This document shows, one piece after another, positions 1 through 5,742 of a DNA stretch of 8,413 nucleotides (its first letter is position 1; every line of letters begins with the position of its first letter). The stretch is taken from assembly GCA_003695215.1 (NCBI GenBank), contig RFIM01000127.1, forward strand, positions 1-8,413, read 5' to 3'. The position numbers and the translations under genes are program-made. A model generated the notes under the pieces. It saw nothing but the letters and a program-made list of their open reading frames with translations, was not told where the DNA came from and made no database searches. This DNA is from Chloroflexota bacterium. GTDB taxonomy: Bacteria; Chloroflexota; Anaerolineae; Aggregatilineales; UBA2796.

Positions 1-363
1 AAGGCGCGCAGTCGCTTGCACAGGCGCCAGATCGCGGCGTGCCTGCGTCGGTAAGAAGTCCGGGGACGTCCACCACATGAAGATCGTCGCCGCCATGACC
101 GCTGCGGCAAACGTCAGGCTAATGGCGCGCAGGGCGCTGACCAAAGTCAGCAGCGGGAAAGTCTGCCTGACTTGTGGCTTGGGCAATGGCAGATCGCCGT
201 GCTGCGGCTTGTGACGCTTTGGGCGAACAGGCCTAGGCGGCGCGTCATCATCAATGAAAGCGACGCCGTGCGATTCGTCAGCGAATTCAGGCGTCAGGTG
301 GCGCTCGGGCACAACGGTCGGAATCGATTCGGCTTCTGCGCTCGCCTGTGCATTTTCAGTCAC
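1..363 (-). CDS. Partial membrane-anchored protein, N-terminal 121 residues, function unknown
   Basis: An uninterrupted minus-strand reading frame runs from a GTG start at 361-363 to the left edge, so the gene continues outside the window. The start was chosen because GGAG lies 7 nt upstream (plus-strand 371-374) and a promoter lies just beyond. Residues 1-70 are low-complexity and Pro/charged-rich (for example a Pro-Arg-Lys-His stretch near 42-52), so probably a disordered cytoplasmic tail. Residues about 77-99 are hydrophobic, ending in Phe-Met-Trp-Trp, and read as one transmembrane helix. The chain then continues into a probably extracytoplasmic part of unknown length. The layout (disordered tail, one helix, outer domain) resembles that of the 509-aa protein at 2393-3922, but no family is recognised. 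It is divergent from the zinc-binding protein gene at 472. Confidence 0.7.
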   Translation of the reverse strand, partial: MTENAQASAEAESIPTVVPERHLTPEFADESHGVAFIDDDAPPRPVRPKRHKPQHGDLPLPKPQVRQTFPLLTLVSALRAISLTFAAAVMAATIFMWWTSPDFLPTQARRDLAPVQATARL

Positions 364-396
364 TTCGCAGCTCCGATTATCGAGCAATCGCAAGCG

Positions 397-425
397 ATCA
401 TAGCGCATTTGTGCCCTGCTGAAAA
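397..425 (-). promoter_or_regulatory. Sigma70-type promoter for the partial membrane protein
   Basis: On the minus strand, TTTTCA (plus 420-425, 4 of 6 consensus) and TATGAT (plus 397-402, 5 of 6) are separated by exactly 17 nt. The predicted transcription start is near 390, giving a leader of about 25 nt that contains the GGAG ribosome binding site of the GTG-initiated gene. Confidence 0.5.
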
Positions 426-460
426 TGCGTTGCCGCTACGCTTTAGGCTCGGTCATGATT

Positions 461-466
461 TATAAT
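461..466 (+). promoter_or_regulatory. Perfect -10 box (TATAAT) for the zinc-binding protein gene
   Basis: A consensus TATAAT lies 5 nt before the ATG at 472. No convincing -35 hexamer is found at 16-18 nt spacing (the region reads TACGCTTT), and there is no extended -10 TG. If it is used, transcription would begin at about 472-474. The message would then be leaderless, or translation would start at the internal ATG at 517. Confidence 0.45.
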
Positions 467-471
467 GGCCT

Positions 472-765
472 ATGGCAACTTCACCGCTTGAGAAACAAAC
501 ACAGCCTGAGCTTAGAATGCCCGTCCCATATTGCCACATCTGCGAGAGTCGTCCGGAAGAAAAAGCGCGCTTTGGCACGAGCGGTCTCGCCGAAGGCGAC
601 TACTGCCCGATCTGCTATCGTCCATTTTGTCGGCATCACAGCGGCGTGGTGCGCTGGCGCTGGCGCAGCTCGCGCCAGCTGGCGAGCGCGCGCATTTGCA
701 TCGAGTGCAAGCGCGCTTACCTGCATCGCCACTGGGACTCCGCCAACCGAGACTGGATCAGCTGA
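472..765 (+). CDS. Small Cys/His-rich zinc-binding protein (AN1/treble-clef-like), 97 aa
   Basis: Metal-ligand pairs are visible in order: C21-x2-C24, C45-x2-C48, C53, H55-H56, and C76-x2-C79. The segment around 45-56 (Cys-Pro-Ile-Cys, then Phe-Cys-Arg-His-His) resembles the core of AN1-type or other cross-brace zinc fingers. The spacing would allow two zinc sites, but this is by eye. The C-terminus is basic and Trp/Arg-rich. The start is uncertain: ATG 472 has no ribosome binding site and lies 5 nt after TATAAT, whereas ATG 517 (residue 16, just before the first Cys pair) would give a leader of about 45 nt with only a weak GAG. The stop overlaps the ribosome binding site of the next gene, so the two are probably co-translated. 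Function unknown; a soluble accessory or adaptor role for the downstream membrane protein is only a guess. Confidence 0.75.
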   Translation: MATSPLEKQTQPELRMPVPYCHICESRPEEKARFGTSGLAEGDYCPICYRPFCRHHSGVVRWRWRSSRQLASARICIECKRAYLHRHWDSANRDWIS

Positions 766-777
766 GGTGAATAGCCC

Positions 778-1800
778 TTGAAGCACAACCTGCTGCAGCT
801 TTTGTTGATCGGCCTTGGGCTAGGCTTCCTTGCCTTTGTGAGCGTGGCGCTGCTGAGCGATCTCTCGGCCTTGTTAGCGTATGCCACAGCCTTCGCTTGG
901 TGGCTGATGGCGCCCGTCTTAGCGCTGCGCATGACGAATTGGCTGCTGCGCTTTCTGAAGTGGCACTTTTACCTACACGTGGTCGGCGTGCGCGATCTCT
1001 CGCCTGGCGCCAGCGCGGTCGTCTTCCTGACAGGCTTTCCCTTGGCGATCAGCCCAGGCAAAGTGGCAGAGGCGCTCAAGAGTGTGCTGCTGCAACGTCT
1101 CACAGGCGCGCCCATCGCACAGACCTTGCCTGTAGTCGCTTCTGAGCGCCTTTCAGATGGTATGGCTGTCCTGCTGCTGATCGCCTGGGCTATTTTGAAC
1201 CTAGCTGCTCACGAGTACTGGTCAGTTGTGTTCGCGGCGCTTGGCGCGCTGCTGCTGGGCATTGCGATCCTGCAGAATCGGCCGTTGTGCATGGCGCTGC
1301 TGCGCAGGCTGAGTTACTTGCCGCTCATCGGGCGCTTCGCACGCAGCTTCAGAGTCTTCTATGAGAGCAGCTATCAAATCGTACAGCTGCCGAACTTGAT
1401 CGTTGCAGTCGTGCTCGGCACGCTTGCTAATACGCTCGACGGCCTGGGCATCTACCTGATCTTGATCGGCATTGGCTTGCCTGCCACGCCTGAGACCTTC
1501 TTCCAAGCGCTGCTGGTGATCAGCCTCTCGGTGGTGGCGGGTGCGCTGAGCGGCATGCCTGGCAGCATCGGCGCCTCAGACCTGACGATCACAGGCACAT
1601 TGCAGCATTTAGTCGGCTTGAGCTTGCCGATGGCAGGCTTTGTCACGCTTTTGGCGCGCTTTGTGCAGCTATGGTTTGGCGTGCTGGTCGGCGCTGCGGT
1701 GGCCTGGCTAGCGCGTCCGATGCTCACAGGCGAAAAGCGCGCCCTGCCAGAGCAAAGTGCACCATATGTCGTGATGGATCACAGCCCGATGATTGACTAG
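778..1800 (+). CDS. UPF0104 / lysylphosphatidylglycerol synthase transmembrane-region family protein
   Basis: This 340-residue integral membrane protein has multiple hydrophobic helices from residue 4 to about 312. Hallmarks of the LPG-synthase-TM/UPF0104 group (also called flippase-like or AglD-like) are visible: a Ser-Pro-Gly-Lys-x-x-Glu motif (92-98), a Ser-Glu-Arg-Leu-x-Asp-Gly segment (122-128), a Met-Pro-Gly-Ser-Ile-Gly-Ala motif (260-266) and a late Ala-Arg-Phe-x-x-x-Trp helix (293-299). Known relatives act in lipid modification, or in lipid-linked sugar transfer or flipping. No catalytic aminoacyl-transferase domain is attached, so this is not a complete MprF. The start is TTG at 778, chosen because GAGGTGA (764-770) ends 7 nt before it and covers the upstream stop codon; the first in-frame ATG (907) would remove a helix. 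The last codons contain the -35 box of the next transcription unit. Confidence 0.85.
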   Translation: MKHNLLQLLLIGLGLGFLAFVSVALLSDLSALLAYATAFAWWLMAPVLALRMTNWLLRFLKWHFYLHVVGVRDLSPGASAVVFLTGFPLAISPGKVAEALKSVLLQRLTGAPIAQTLPVVASERLSDGMAVLLLIAWAILNLAAHEYWSVVFAALGALLLGIAILQNRPLCMALLRRLSYLPLIGRFARSFRVFYESSYQIVQLPNLIVAVVLGTLANTLDGLGIYLILIGIGLPATPETFFQALLVISLSVVAGALSGMPGSIGASDLTITGTLQHLVGLSLPMAGFVTLLARFVQLWFGVLVGAAVAWLARPMLTGEKRALPEQSAPYVVMDHSPMID

Positions 1801-1821
1801 CTATATTAAAGACGTTATAAT
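1793..1821 (+). promoter_or_regulatory. Near-consensus sigma70-type promoter for the pilin operon
   Basis: TTGACT (1793-1798, 5 of 6) and TATAAT (1816-1821, 6 of 6) are separated by exactly 17 nt. The -35 box is made of the last two sense codons plus the first base of the stop codon of the upstream membrane protein gene. The predicted start is near 1828, leaving a leader of about 34 nt with AGGA at 1852-1855, 6 nt before the pilin ATG. Confidence 0.85.
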
Positions 1822-1861
1822 GCAAGGTATAGCAGGTCAGATTCACCAGACAGGATGAGCT

Positions 1862-2374
1862 ATGCAATGTCAACAAAAGTGCATCAGGCGCCGCTCAGCG
1901 CGCGGGCAAGGCTTGGCAGAATACGCCCTAGCGCTAGTGCTAGTCGGCATTGTGAGTATTGCAGCACTGTTCTCGCTCGGTCTAGCTGTTCAACGCACAC
2001 TGGGCGTATTGGTCGGCTCAATTGGTGGCACGACGAGCAGCGCTGTTGGCGATATCACCGTTGAGATCACACGTGCTGAGTGCCAAGTGGATATCTACCG
2101 AGATTTGTTAGGATATTTCATTGAAGGCAACTCGAATGCCGATCCTTCAACGCTGATTTTGCGCACCAACTTCGGCGACGGTGTCAATCGCGCAGGGCAA
2201 GCGCTTCTGCTGGAGCCGAACGGCCCAGGACGCTTCAAACTAGAGCGCCTTGAGACAGGTGTGCCCGTGGAGCCTGGGAATTGCCCAACAGGCATCGCTA
2301 TCCAGGCGCCGAACGGCGCAATTGCCACTGCGCCTATGCGCATACGTGTTTTCACTGATCCTTTCCCGCCTTGA
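1862..2374 (+). CDS. Flp/type IVb pilin-like protein with class III signal peptide and C-terminal domain, 170 aa
   Basis: The N-terminus has a short basic leader (Arg9-Arg-Arg, Arg14) ending in Gly15. It is followed by Gln-Gly-Leu-Ala-Glu-Tyr and a hydrophobic helix to about residue 43. Glu at +5 and Tyr at +6 after Gly15 fit the Flp/TadE-type prepilin peptidase site. Ordinary Flp pilins are about 50-70 residues; this one carries about 100 extra residues. Those form a predicted beta-rich outer domain with two cysteines (C74, C141) that could form a disulfide. It may therefore be a minor or pseudopilin rather than a main fibre subunit. The leader itself contains two unusual cysteines (C3, C7). 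ATG 1862 was chosen because AGGA lies 6 nt upstream; an overlapping ATG at 1855 opens a different frame without pilin features. The gene leads a two-gene unit. No prepilin peptidase or Tad assembly gene is visible nearby. Confidence 0.8.
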   Translation: MQCQQKCIRRRSARGQGLAEYALALVLVGIVSIAALFSLGLAVQRTLGVLVGSIGGTTSSAVGDITVEITRAECQVDIYRDLLGYFIEGNSNADPSTLILRTNFGDGVNRAGQALLLEPNGPGRFKLERLETGVPVEPGNCPTGIAIQAPNGAIATAPMRIRVFTDPFPP

Positions 2375-2392
2375 TCGACTGACGGTGAACTG

Positions 2393-3922
2393 ATGAACGA
2401 AAAAGACGAATGGTCTCTGCGCAAGGAAATTCAGAAGCGCCGTACATCGCAACAGCCAAGCGCGCCAAAGCCACCTGCGCCGCCTGGACGTAGCACTAGC
2501 GAGCCGCCTGCGCCATCAGCGCGATCAGCACCGCCCATGCGCAGCTCAGGCACTGGGCCGCTACCGCCGCCGATCAGGTCTAGTGTGCCTGAGCCGCGCC
2601 GCAAGCTGCAGCCGTTTTTCATTGTTGGCACGCTGATGGCTGTAGTGCTGATCGGCTCGCTCATTGTGATCTTCACAAGTAATCCTAGTGCGCCTGTACA
2701 GCCGACACTCAGCTACGACGCGATCAAGTTCAGAGCAGAGGATGTGATCGAGTACTTGCGGCGCGTAGGCATGCCGATCAGCGATTTGCGCTCGCTCAAC
2801 GTGCCTAGCACAATTTTCTCCGCCACGCAAGGCTTCCAATTTCTGGTAGTGCGCGGCGATCAGGTCGGCGCATATATTGTGCTGAGCTACGATCCTGAAG
2901 CAGAGCTTGGGCGCAATGCCCTGTCGCTCAAAGGCGATCCAACTTACAAAGAATGGCGGACGTTCACAGCTGCTAATATCCGCGTCCTATTTCGACCTAA
3001 TAACACGCCAATTCTCGACTCCGAGCTTGAAAGCCACCTGATCTCGTTGTTGAGCGCGCCTTTCCGCACGCAGTTCCCCACTAGCACTGGTTCTCCGATA
3101 GCAGCTGCCTTTTTGCAAACTTTGACCGCACAGCCGACGCCCACGCGCCTGCCGCCAACTGCAACATTCGTGATCGTCACTTTGCCGCCAGAAATGCGCG
3201 CCACAGCCAACTTCACGCCGCAAGGCGGCATGTTTCAAATCACTGTGACACCACAGCCAACCTTGCCGCCGCGTGAGTTACGCCCAACTATCACGCCATT
3301 CCCGACGCGCACTCCGATCAGCGCAGGCTTCAGCGCCATTTTGACACGCGCGCCCGGCCAGCCAACACTGAGTTTGCCTGGTGCCACCAACACACCCATT
3401 GAGCCGCCAACAGCCACGCCTTTTGGCACTTTGCCGCCAACAACACCGCCTGACGTGCTGATTTTAAACAACACACCCGTGCGTGTGGCTGTTTTGCCGA
3501 CCGTCGCGCCGCAAGAGGAGAACTCTGCCTCGTTTAATGAGCGTGCGCCGCGTCTTGTTGGACCGTTCCGCCTGATTCCAGAAGCTAGCACGACCAACAA
3601 GCATGGCTCAACATTGCTCTACACACTGCCCGACGGCACGCAGTACTTGGCTGTGTTGTGGCTCACCAACTCGCCCGAGGAGGCATTTCAGCGCTACAGT
3701 ATCGACCTAGCGGCCATCAACGGCTACCAGCGCGTGCCTGTTGGCGAGGCAGGCATCGTCACTGCACCACAAAACTATGTGATGGCAATGGCGATCCGTG
3801 CCAACATGGTGCTGATCATCTATCGCCCATCTGAATTCGCTACCGTTGTAAGCGAGCCTGTTTCAGTCGATCAGATCACTGCTCTGCTCAAAGCGCTCTA
3901 TGACGCCATTCCCGTGAACTGA
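2393..3922 (+). CDS. Type II single-pass membrane protein with Pro/Thr-rich linker, 509 aa
   Basis: Layout: residues 1-72 are hydrophilic and Pro/Ser-rich (cytoplasmic); about 74-94 form one transmembrane helix; about 105-225 form a first outer domain. Residues about 235-375 form a long Pro/Thr-rich linker with repeated Pro-Thr, Leu-Pro-Pro and Thr-Pro motifs. Residues about 385-507 form a second compact alpha/beta-looking domain. No cysteines are present. Such linkers suit cell-surface stalks and are common in Chloroflexota (known pattern, not proof). No family is recognised. Start ATG 2393 follows GGTGA (2384-2388) by 4 nt and lies 18 nt after the pilin stop, so it is probably co-transcribed from the promoter at 1793-1821. 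A role as surface partner of the pilin is inferred only from context. Confidence 0.75.
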   Translation: MNEKDEWSLRKEIQKRRTSQQPSAPKPPAPPGRSTSEPPAPSARSAPPMRSSGTGPLPPPIRSSVPEPRRKLQPFFIVGTLMAVVLIGSLIVIFTSNPSAPVQPTLSYDAIKFRAEDVIEYLRRVGMPISDLRSLNVPSTIFSATQGFQFLVVRGDQVGAYIVLSYDPEAELGRNALSLKGDPTYKEWRTFTAANIRVLFRPNNTPILDSELESHLISLLSAPFRTQFPTSTGSPIAAAFLQTLTAQPTPTRLPPTATFVIVTLPPEMRATANFTPQGGMFQITVTPQPTLPPRELRPTITPFPTRTPISAGFSAILTRAPGQPTLSLPGATNTPIEPPTATPFGTLPPTTPPDVLILNNTPVRVAVLPTVAPQEENSASFNERAPRLVGPFRLIPEASTTNKHGSTLLYTLPDGTQYLAVLWLTNSPEEAFQRYSIDLAAINGYQRVPVGEAGIVTAPQNYVMAMAIRANMVLIIYRPSEFATVVSEPVSVDQITALLKALYDAIPVN

Positions 3923-3930
3923 ACGATTGA

Positions 3931-3949
3931 CCTCAGCGTTCGGCTGAGG
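3931..3949. terminator. Hairpin between convergent genes, possible bidirectional terminator
   Basis: CCTCAGC (3931-3937) and GCTGAGG (3943-3949) form a perfect 7-bp stem with a 5-nt loop, in the 39-nt gap between the ends of two convergent genes. Neither strand has a U-rich tail after the stem, so it may be a weak terminator or a 3'-end stabiliser. Confidence 0.4.
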
Positions 3950-3961
3950 CTAATCTCCAGC

Positions 3962-4621
3962 TCAGCTGATCGCCCCTTCATCGCCTGTTGGGCGCGGTTG
4001 AGGTTGGTTAGGCGCTTTGAAGGTCGGCAGCTGCACACTCTGAGCGCGTTCCTGCGAGCGGCGAATGAATTCCTCGATCTGCACAGGCGTTCGGATCATC
4101 TGTCCCCATTGCGCAGACTCGTCGTAGAGCACTGTCAGTGAGCCAAGCGCATAAGCCTTGAGCGCAGCGCGATAGGTCGCATCATCCATCTCAGGATCGG
4201 GCGAGCGTGCATCGGCAATGGCGAGATTCTCCAACGCTTCCTTATAGAGCGAGACTTGCCGATCCCACTGGTAGAGATCGGCGAGCGTCGAGAAAGCGCC
4301 GCCAATGGCAGGCGAGACGACTGCCAAGACCATCAGCACCAAAATCACGCCGTTGATGAACTGACAAGCGCCAAGCTGATCGGGCGCAACTGGCTCCAGG
4401 CAGGTGCTGTTGCCCACATAGACCGACTGGACGATCAAGCCGACCAGCGCAGCAGAGAAACCTGCTAAAAACGAGGCAGAAGCGCGGAGCAAATTGACCT
4501 GTGCGGCAGCGCGCCGATGCTTCTGAATGGTCGTCTTGTAATAGGCGCGCATATCCGCCAATCCGAATCTGTCAAAAATGCGATAAAGCGCTTCCATGCG
4601 GTTGCGATCCAGCTCATCCAT
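3962..4621 (-). CDS. Two-helix membrane protein, SLATT-like, 219 aa (second gene of pair)
   Basis: Residues about 48-68 and 89-112 are two hydrophobic helices joined by a loop with two cysteines (C74, C86) that could bond if the loop is outside. An amphipathic, charged N-terminal segment (1-45) precedes them and a long helical tail follows. The tail carries a Leu-Tyr-Asp-Glu-x-x-x-Trp motif (165-172) and ends in a Pro/Gln-rich stretch. Two helices, helical flanks and a conserved-looking Glu/Trp after the second helix fit the SLATT group (SMODS- and SLOG-associating 2TM effectors), but this is judgement by eye. The start overlaps the stop of the upstream gene by 8 nt (ATGGATGA), indicating translational coupling. 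A GGAG (plus 4631-4634) lies 9 nt upstream. Known SLATT proteins are thought to act as membrane effectors triggered by nucleotide signals; no such sensor is seen here. Confidence 0.7.
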   Translation of the reverse strand: MDELDRNRMEALYRIFDRFGLADMRAYYKTTIQKHRRAAAQVNLLRASASFLAGFSAALVGLIVQSVYVGNSTCLEPVAPDQLGACQFINGVILVLMVLAVVSPAIGGAFSTLADLYQWDRQVSLYKEALENLAIADARSPDPEMDDATYRAALKAYALGSLTVLYDESAQWGQMIRTPVQIEEFIRRSQERAQSVQLPTFKAPNQPQPRPTGDEGAIS

Positions 4622-5381
4622 CTTTTGAGGCTCCTTCGGTACGATGTGGCATGCCTTCAGCGGTCAGGGCGCCGCTGAGCGCAGTTGAGGCGCGATCATC
4701 AGGTGAGGTGCCGCGATTGATCAGCGCGGCGCGTTCTGCCAAGAGCAAGCGGCGCTCATAAGGCTTCATAGCTTCGTTGTCATAGGGCGGTAAGCGCATC
4801 AAATAGCGGAAATACTCGCGGCGCAAGCCTTCCGCTGCACGCCGATTCTCAATCCATAGCAAGAAAGGCGATTCGCGGCCGCTGATCTGTGCTAGAAAGG
4901 TCGCCAGCAGCGCCACGACCGTCTCAGCAAAGCTCAGAAGCGGCACCCAAATCGGCGGCTGTTGTGTGAGCGCGAGCGCTAAGAGCGAGCCAATAGCTGT
5001 GGCCAAAGCCGAAAGCGTGATGAAGCCGATCTGATACAGGCGGTAGCGGTTCTGCTGCAATTTCGCCTCGAGATCGCGTTCGCGGAAGAACTGCAGGACT
5101 TCACGCTCGAGCAGATCGAGATCGCTCTCAATGGCGCGTAACGTCTCCTCTGTGGCTTGGAAAGGCGGATAGGCTGAGGCTGTGCTATCGGTCGCCTTGT
5201 TCGGATCAGGGCGCAGCAGCTCAAGCGCTTCATCCTTAGGCACTAGAGAGAAGTTCAGATCAGCGGGCGGCAACTTGAAGTACGGCAGTTGCTTCGCCCA
5301 GGCAGGCCACCAGCGGCGCGGATCGCCTTTCTGCTGAGAGCGCGGACTGAGCGCTTCAGCAGGTGAGGTTGATTCGGTCAT
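4614..5381 (-). CDS. DUF4231/SLATT-like two-helix membrane protein, 255 aa (first gene of pair)
   Basis: Residues 1-75 are Pro-rich and hydrophilic; about 76-112 form a charged helix; about 115-138 and 143-166 are two closely spaced transmembrane helices. The following cytoplasmic helix contains Trp176-Ile-Glu-Asn-Arg-Arg-Ala-Ala-Glu-Gly-Leu-Arg-Arg-Glu-Tyr. This matches the W-x3-R-x2-E-x-L-x2-E pattern that I associate with DUF4231/SLATT proteins. The tail is polar and Ala/Ser-rich. ATG at 5381 is preceded on the minus strand by GGAGAAGG ending 7 nt before it, and by a promoter at 5432-5460. It overlaps the next gene by 8 nt, so the two subunits are probably made in stoichiometric amounts and may form a hetero-oligomer (inference). 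Function remains hypothetical; a plain membrane-stress or housekeeping role is equally possible. Confidence 0.75.
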   Translation of the reverse strand: MTESTSPAEALSPRSQQKGDPRRWWPAWAKQLPYFKLPPADLNFSLVPKDEALELLRPDPNKATDSTASAYPPFQATEETLRAIESDLDLLEREVLQFFRERDLEAKLQQNRYRLYQIGFITLSALATAIGSLLALALTQQPPIWVPLLSFAETVVALLATFLAQISGRESPFLLWIENRRAAEGLRREYFRYLMRLPPYDNEAMKPYERRLLLAERAALINRGTSPDDRASTALSGALTAEGMPHRTEGASKDG

Positions 5382-5394
5382 TGCGCAACCTTCT

Positions 5395-5407
5395 CCAAAG
5401 GCTTTGG
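5395..5407. repeat. 13-bp palindrome overlapping the ribosome binding site of the SLATT-like operon
   Basis: CCAAAG, one central base and CTTTGG form a perfect palindrome within the predicted leader of the minus-strand operon. In RNA it can form a 5-bp stem with a 3-nt loop whose 3' arm includes the first GG of the ribosome binding site. It could be an operator, a weak translational switch, or chance. Confidence 0.35.
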
Positions 5408-5431
5408 AAATGCTTCGAAAACTTCGCTTTC

Positions 5432-5460
5432 ACTATACAAGATGTTCCATTGGCGGGCAA
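5432..5460 (-). promoter_or_regulatory. Sigma70-type promoter of the SLATT-like gene pair
   Basis: On the minus strand, TTGCCC (plus 5455-5460, 4 of 6) and TATAGT (plus 5432-5437, 5 of 6) are spaced by exactly 17 nt. The predicted start is near 5425, giving a leader of about 44 nt that holds the GGAGAAGG ribosome binding site. The -35 box is one arm of a GGGCAA/TTGCCC inverted repeat (second arm 5483-5488). Confidence 0.6.
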
Positions 5461-5492
5461 TGCCACAGGCAGTTTAGGCAACTTGCCCTAAA
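5455..5492. repeat. Interleaved inverted repeats in the divergent regulatory region
   Basis: TTTAGG (5473-5478) and CCTAAA (5487-5492) form one inverted repeat. GGGCAA (5455-5460) and TTGCCC (5483-5488) form another that includes the -35 box of the minus-strand promoter. The shared right arm and the position between two divergent units suggest a repressor site, but no regulator gene is in the window. Apart from this, the minus-strand promoter and a weak plus-strand promoter candidate, I see nothing in 5382-5587. Confidence 0.3.
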
Positions 5493-5522
5493 ATTAGCGC
5501 CTTTGTTTGTGCAGATTGCTTG

Positions 5523-5551
5523 TTGCGCCATTCGCAAAGCAAGTCTATCCT
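5523..5551 (+). promoter_or_regulatory. Candidate promoter for the ilv leader and operon
   Basis: TTGCGC (5523-5528, 3 of 6) and TATCCT (5546-5551, 4 of 6) are spaced by 17 nt. The predicted start is near 5558, about 30 nt before the leader peptide and about 200 nt before the end of the first terminator, a usual length for an attenuator leader. An alternative -10, TAAAAT (5489-5494), lacks a -35 partner. The match is weak; it is chosen mostly on position. Confidence 0.3.
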
Positions 5552-5587
5552 TGGCTCAAATTGTTCAGAGAAGCACAAAACAGTCCG

Positions 5588-5707
5588 ATGATGACCGCCC
5601 AGCTGCGCACCTTGATTAGCCTTAGCATCCTTACCAACCTCGTAGCGATTATTCGCTGCGAGCGCAACGGTTGGGCCGCTTGGTGCGCACAGAGGCAATC
5701 GCTCTGA
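5588..5707 (+). CDS. Branched-chain amino acid leader peptide (attenuator peptide), 38-39 aa
   Basis: The frame starts at ATG 5588 or ATG 5591 and ends at TGA 5705-5707. Counting from 5588, residues 9-22 hold nine branched-chain residues in fourteen: L9, I10, L12, I14, L15, L18, V19, I21, I22. This is the hallmark of ilv/leu leader peptides, in which ribosome stalling at starved codons decides whether downstream genes are transcribed. From the second ATG the peptide begins Met-Thr-Ala-Gln-Leu-Arg-Thr-Leu-Ile-Ser-Leu, close to the start of enterobacterial IlvL as I remember it. The control codons lie in a hairpin, and the stop is 24 nt before a strong terminator stem. No good ribosome binding site is visible (AGAGAAG is 14 nt away). 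A TTG-started extension from 5507 is possible but less convincing. The peptide probably has no role other than its translation. Confidence 0.75.
   Translation: MMTAQLRTLISLSILTNLVAIIRCERNGWAAWCAQRQSL
5634..5676 (+). promoter_or_regulatory. Attenuator segments 1 and 2: pause hairpin with Ile codons in the loop
   Basis: CTCGTAGCG (5639-5647) pairs with CGCTGCGAG (5654-5662) over 9 bp with one wobble. The 6-nt loop ATTATT (5648-5653) is exactly the tandem Ile codons of the leader peptide. An outer CCAAC (5634-5638) can pair with GTTGG (5670-5674), masking the antiterminator strand CGGTTGGGC (5668-5676). A ribosome stalled on the Leu-Val-Ala-Ile-Ile codons would keep this structure open. Confidence 0.7.
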
Positions 5708-5742
5708 ACATGCGCTGAGATGAGCAAAAAGCCGCCCGACCG
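5668..5742 (+). promoter_or_regulatory. Antiterminator pairing of the ilv attenuator
   Basis: CGGTTGGGC (5668-5676) is complementary over 9 bp, with one U-G wobble, to GCCCGACCG (5734-5742). The latter covers the 5' arm and loop of the terminator. This pairing is exclusive both with the pause hairpin (5634-5674) and with the terminator stem (5732-5750), which gives the three mutually exclusive pairings of a classical amino-acid attenuator. Confidence 0.7.

Noticed and set aside
778..1800. Complete MprF (lysylphosphatidylglycerol synthase)
   Set aside because: Only the membrane region is present, and the C-terminal aminoacyl-transferase domain is missing, so the broader UPF0104-type label is used.
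1855..2064. ORF from ATG 1855 overlapping the pilin gene
   Set aside because: It is out of frame with the pilin and lacks any signal or domain. Its start is the end of the pilin ribosome binding site.
3235..3600. Val/Gly-rich minus-strand frame opposite the Pro/Thr linker
   Set aside because: It is the complement of the Pro/Thr-rich repeats and shows no independent coding signal.
5507..5587. TTG-started extension making the leader peptide a 66-aa protein
   Set aside because: There is no ribosome binding site before the TTG, and the added residues lack the Leu/Ile/Val pattern. The ATG at 5588/5591 gives a standard leader length and a typical start.
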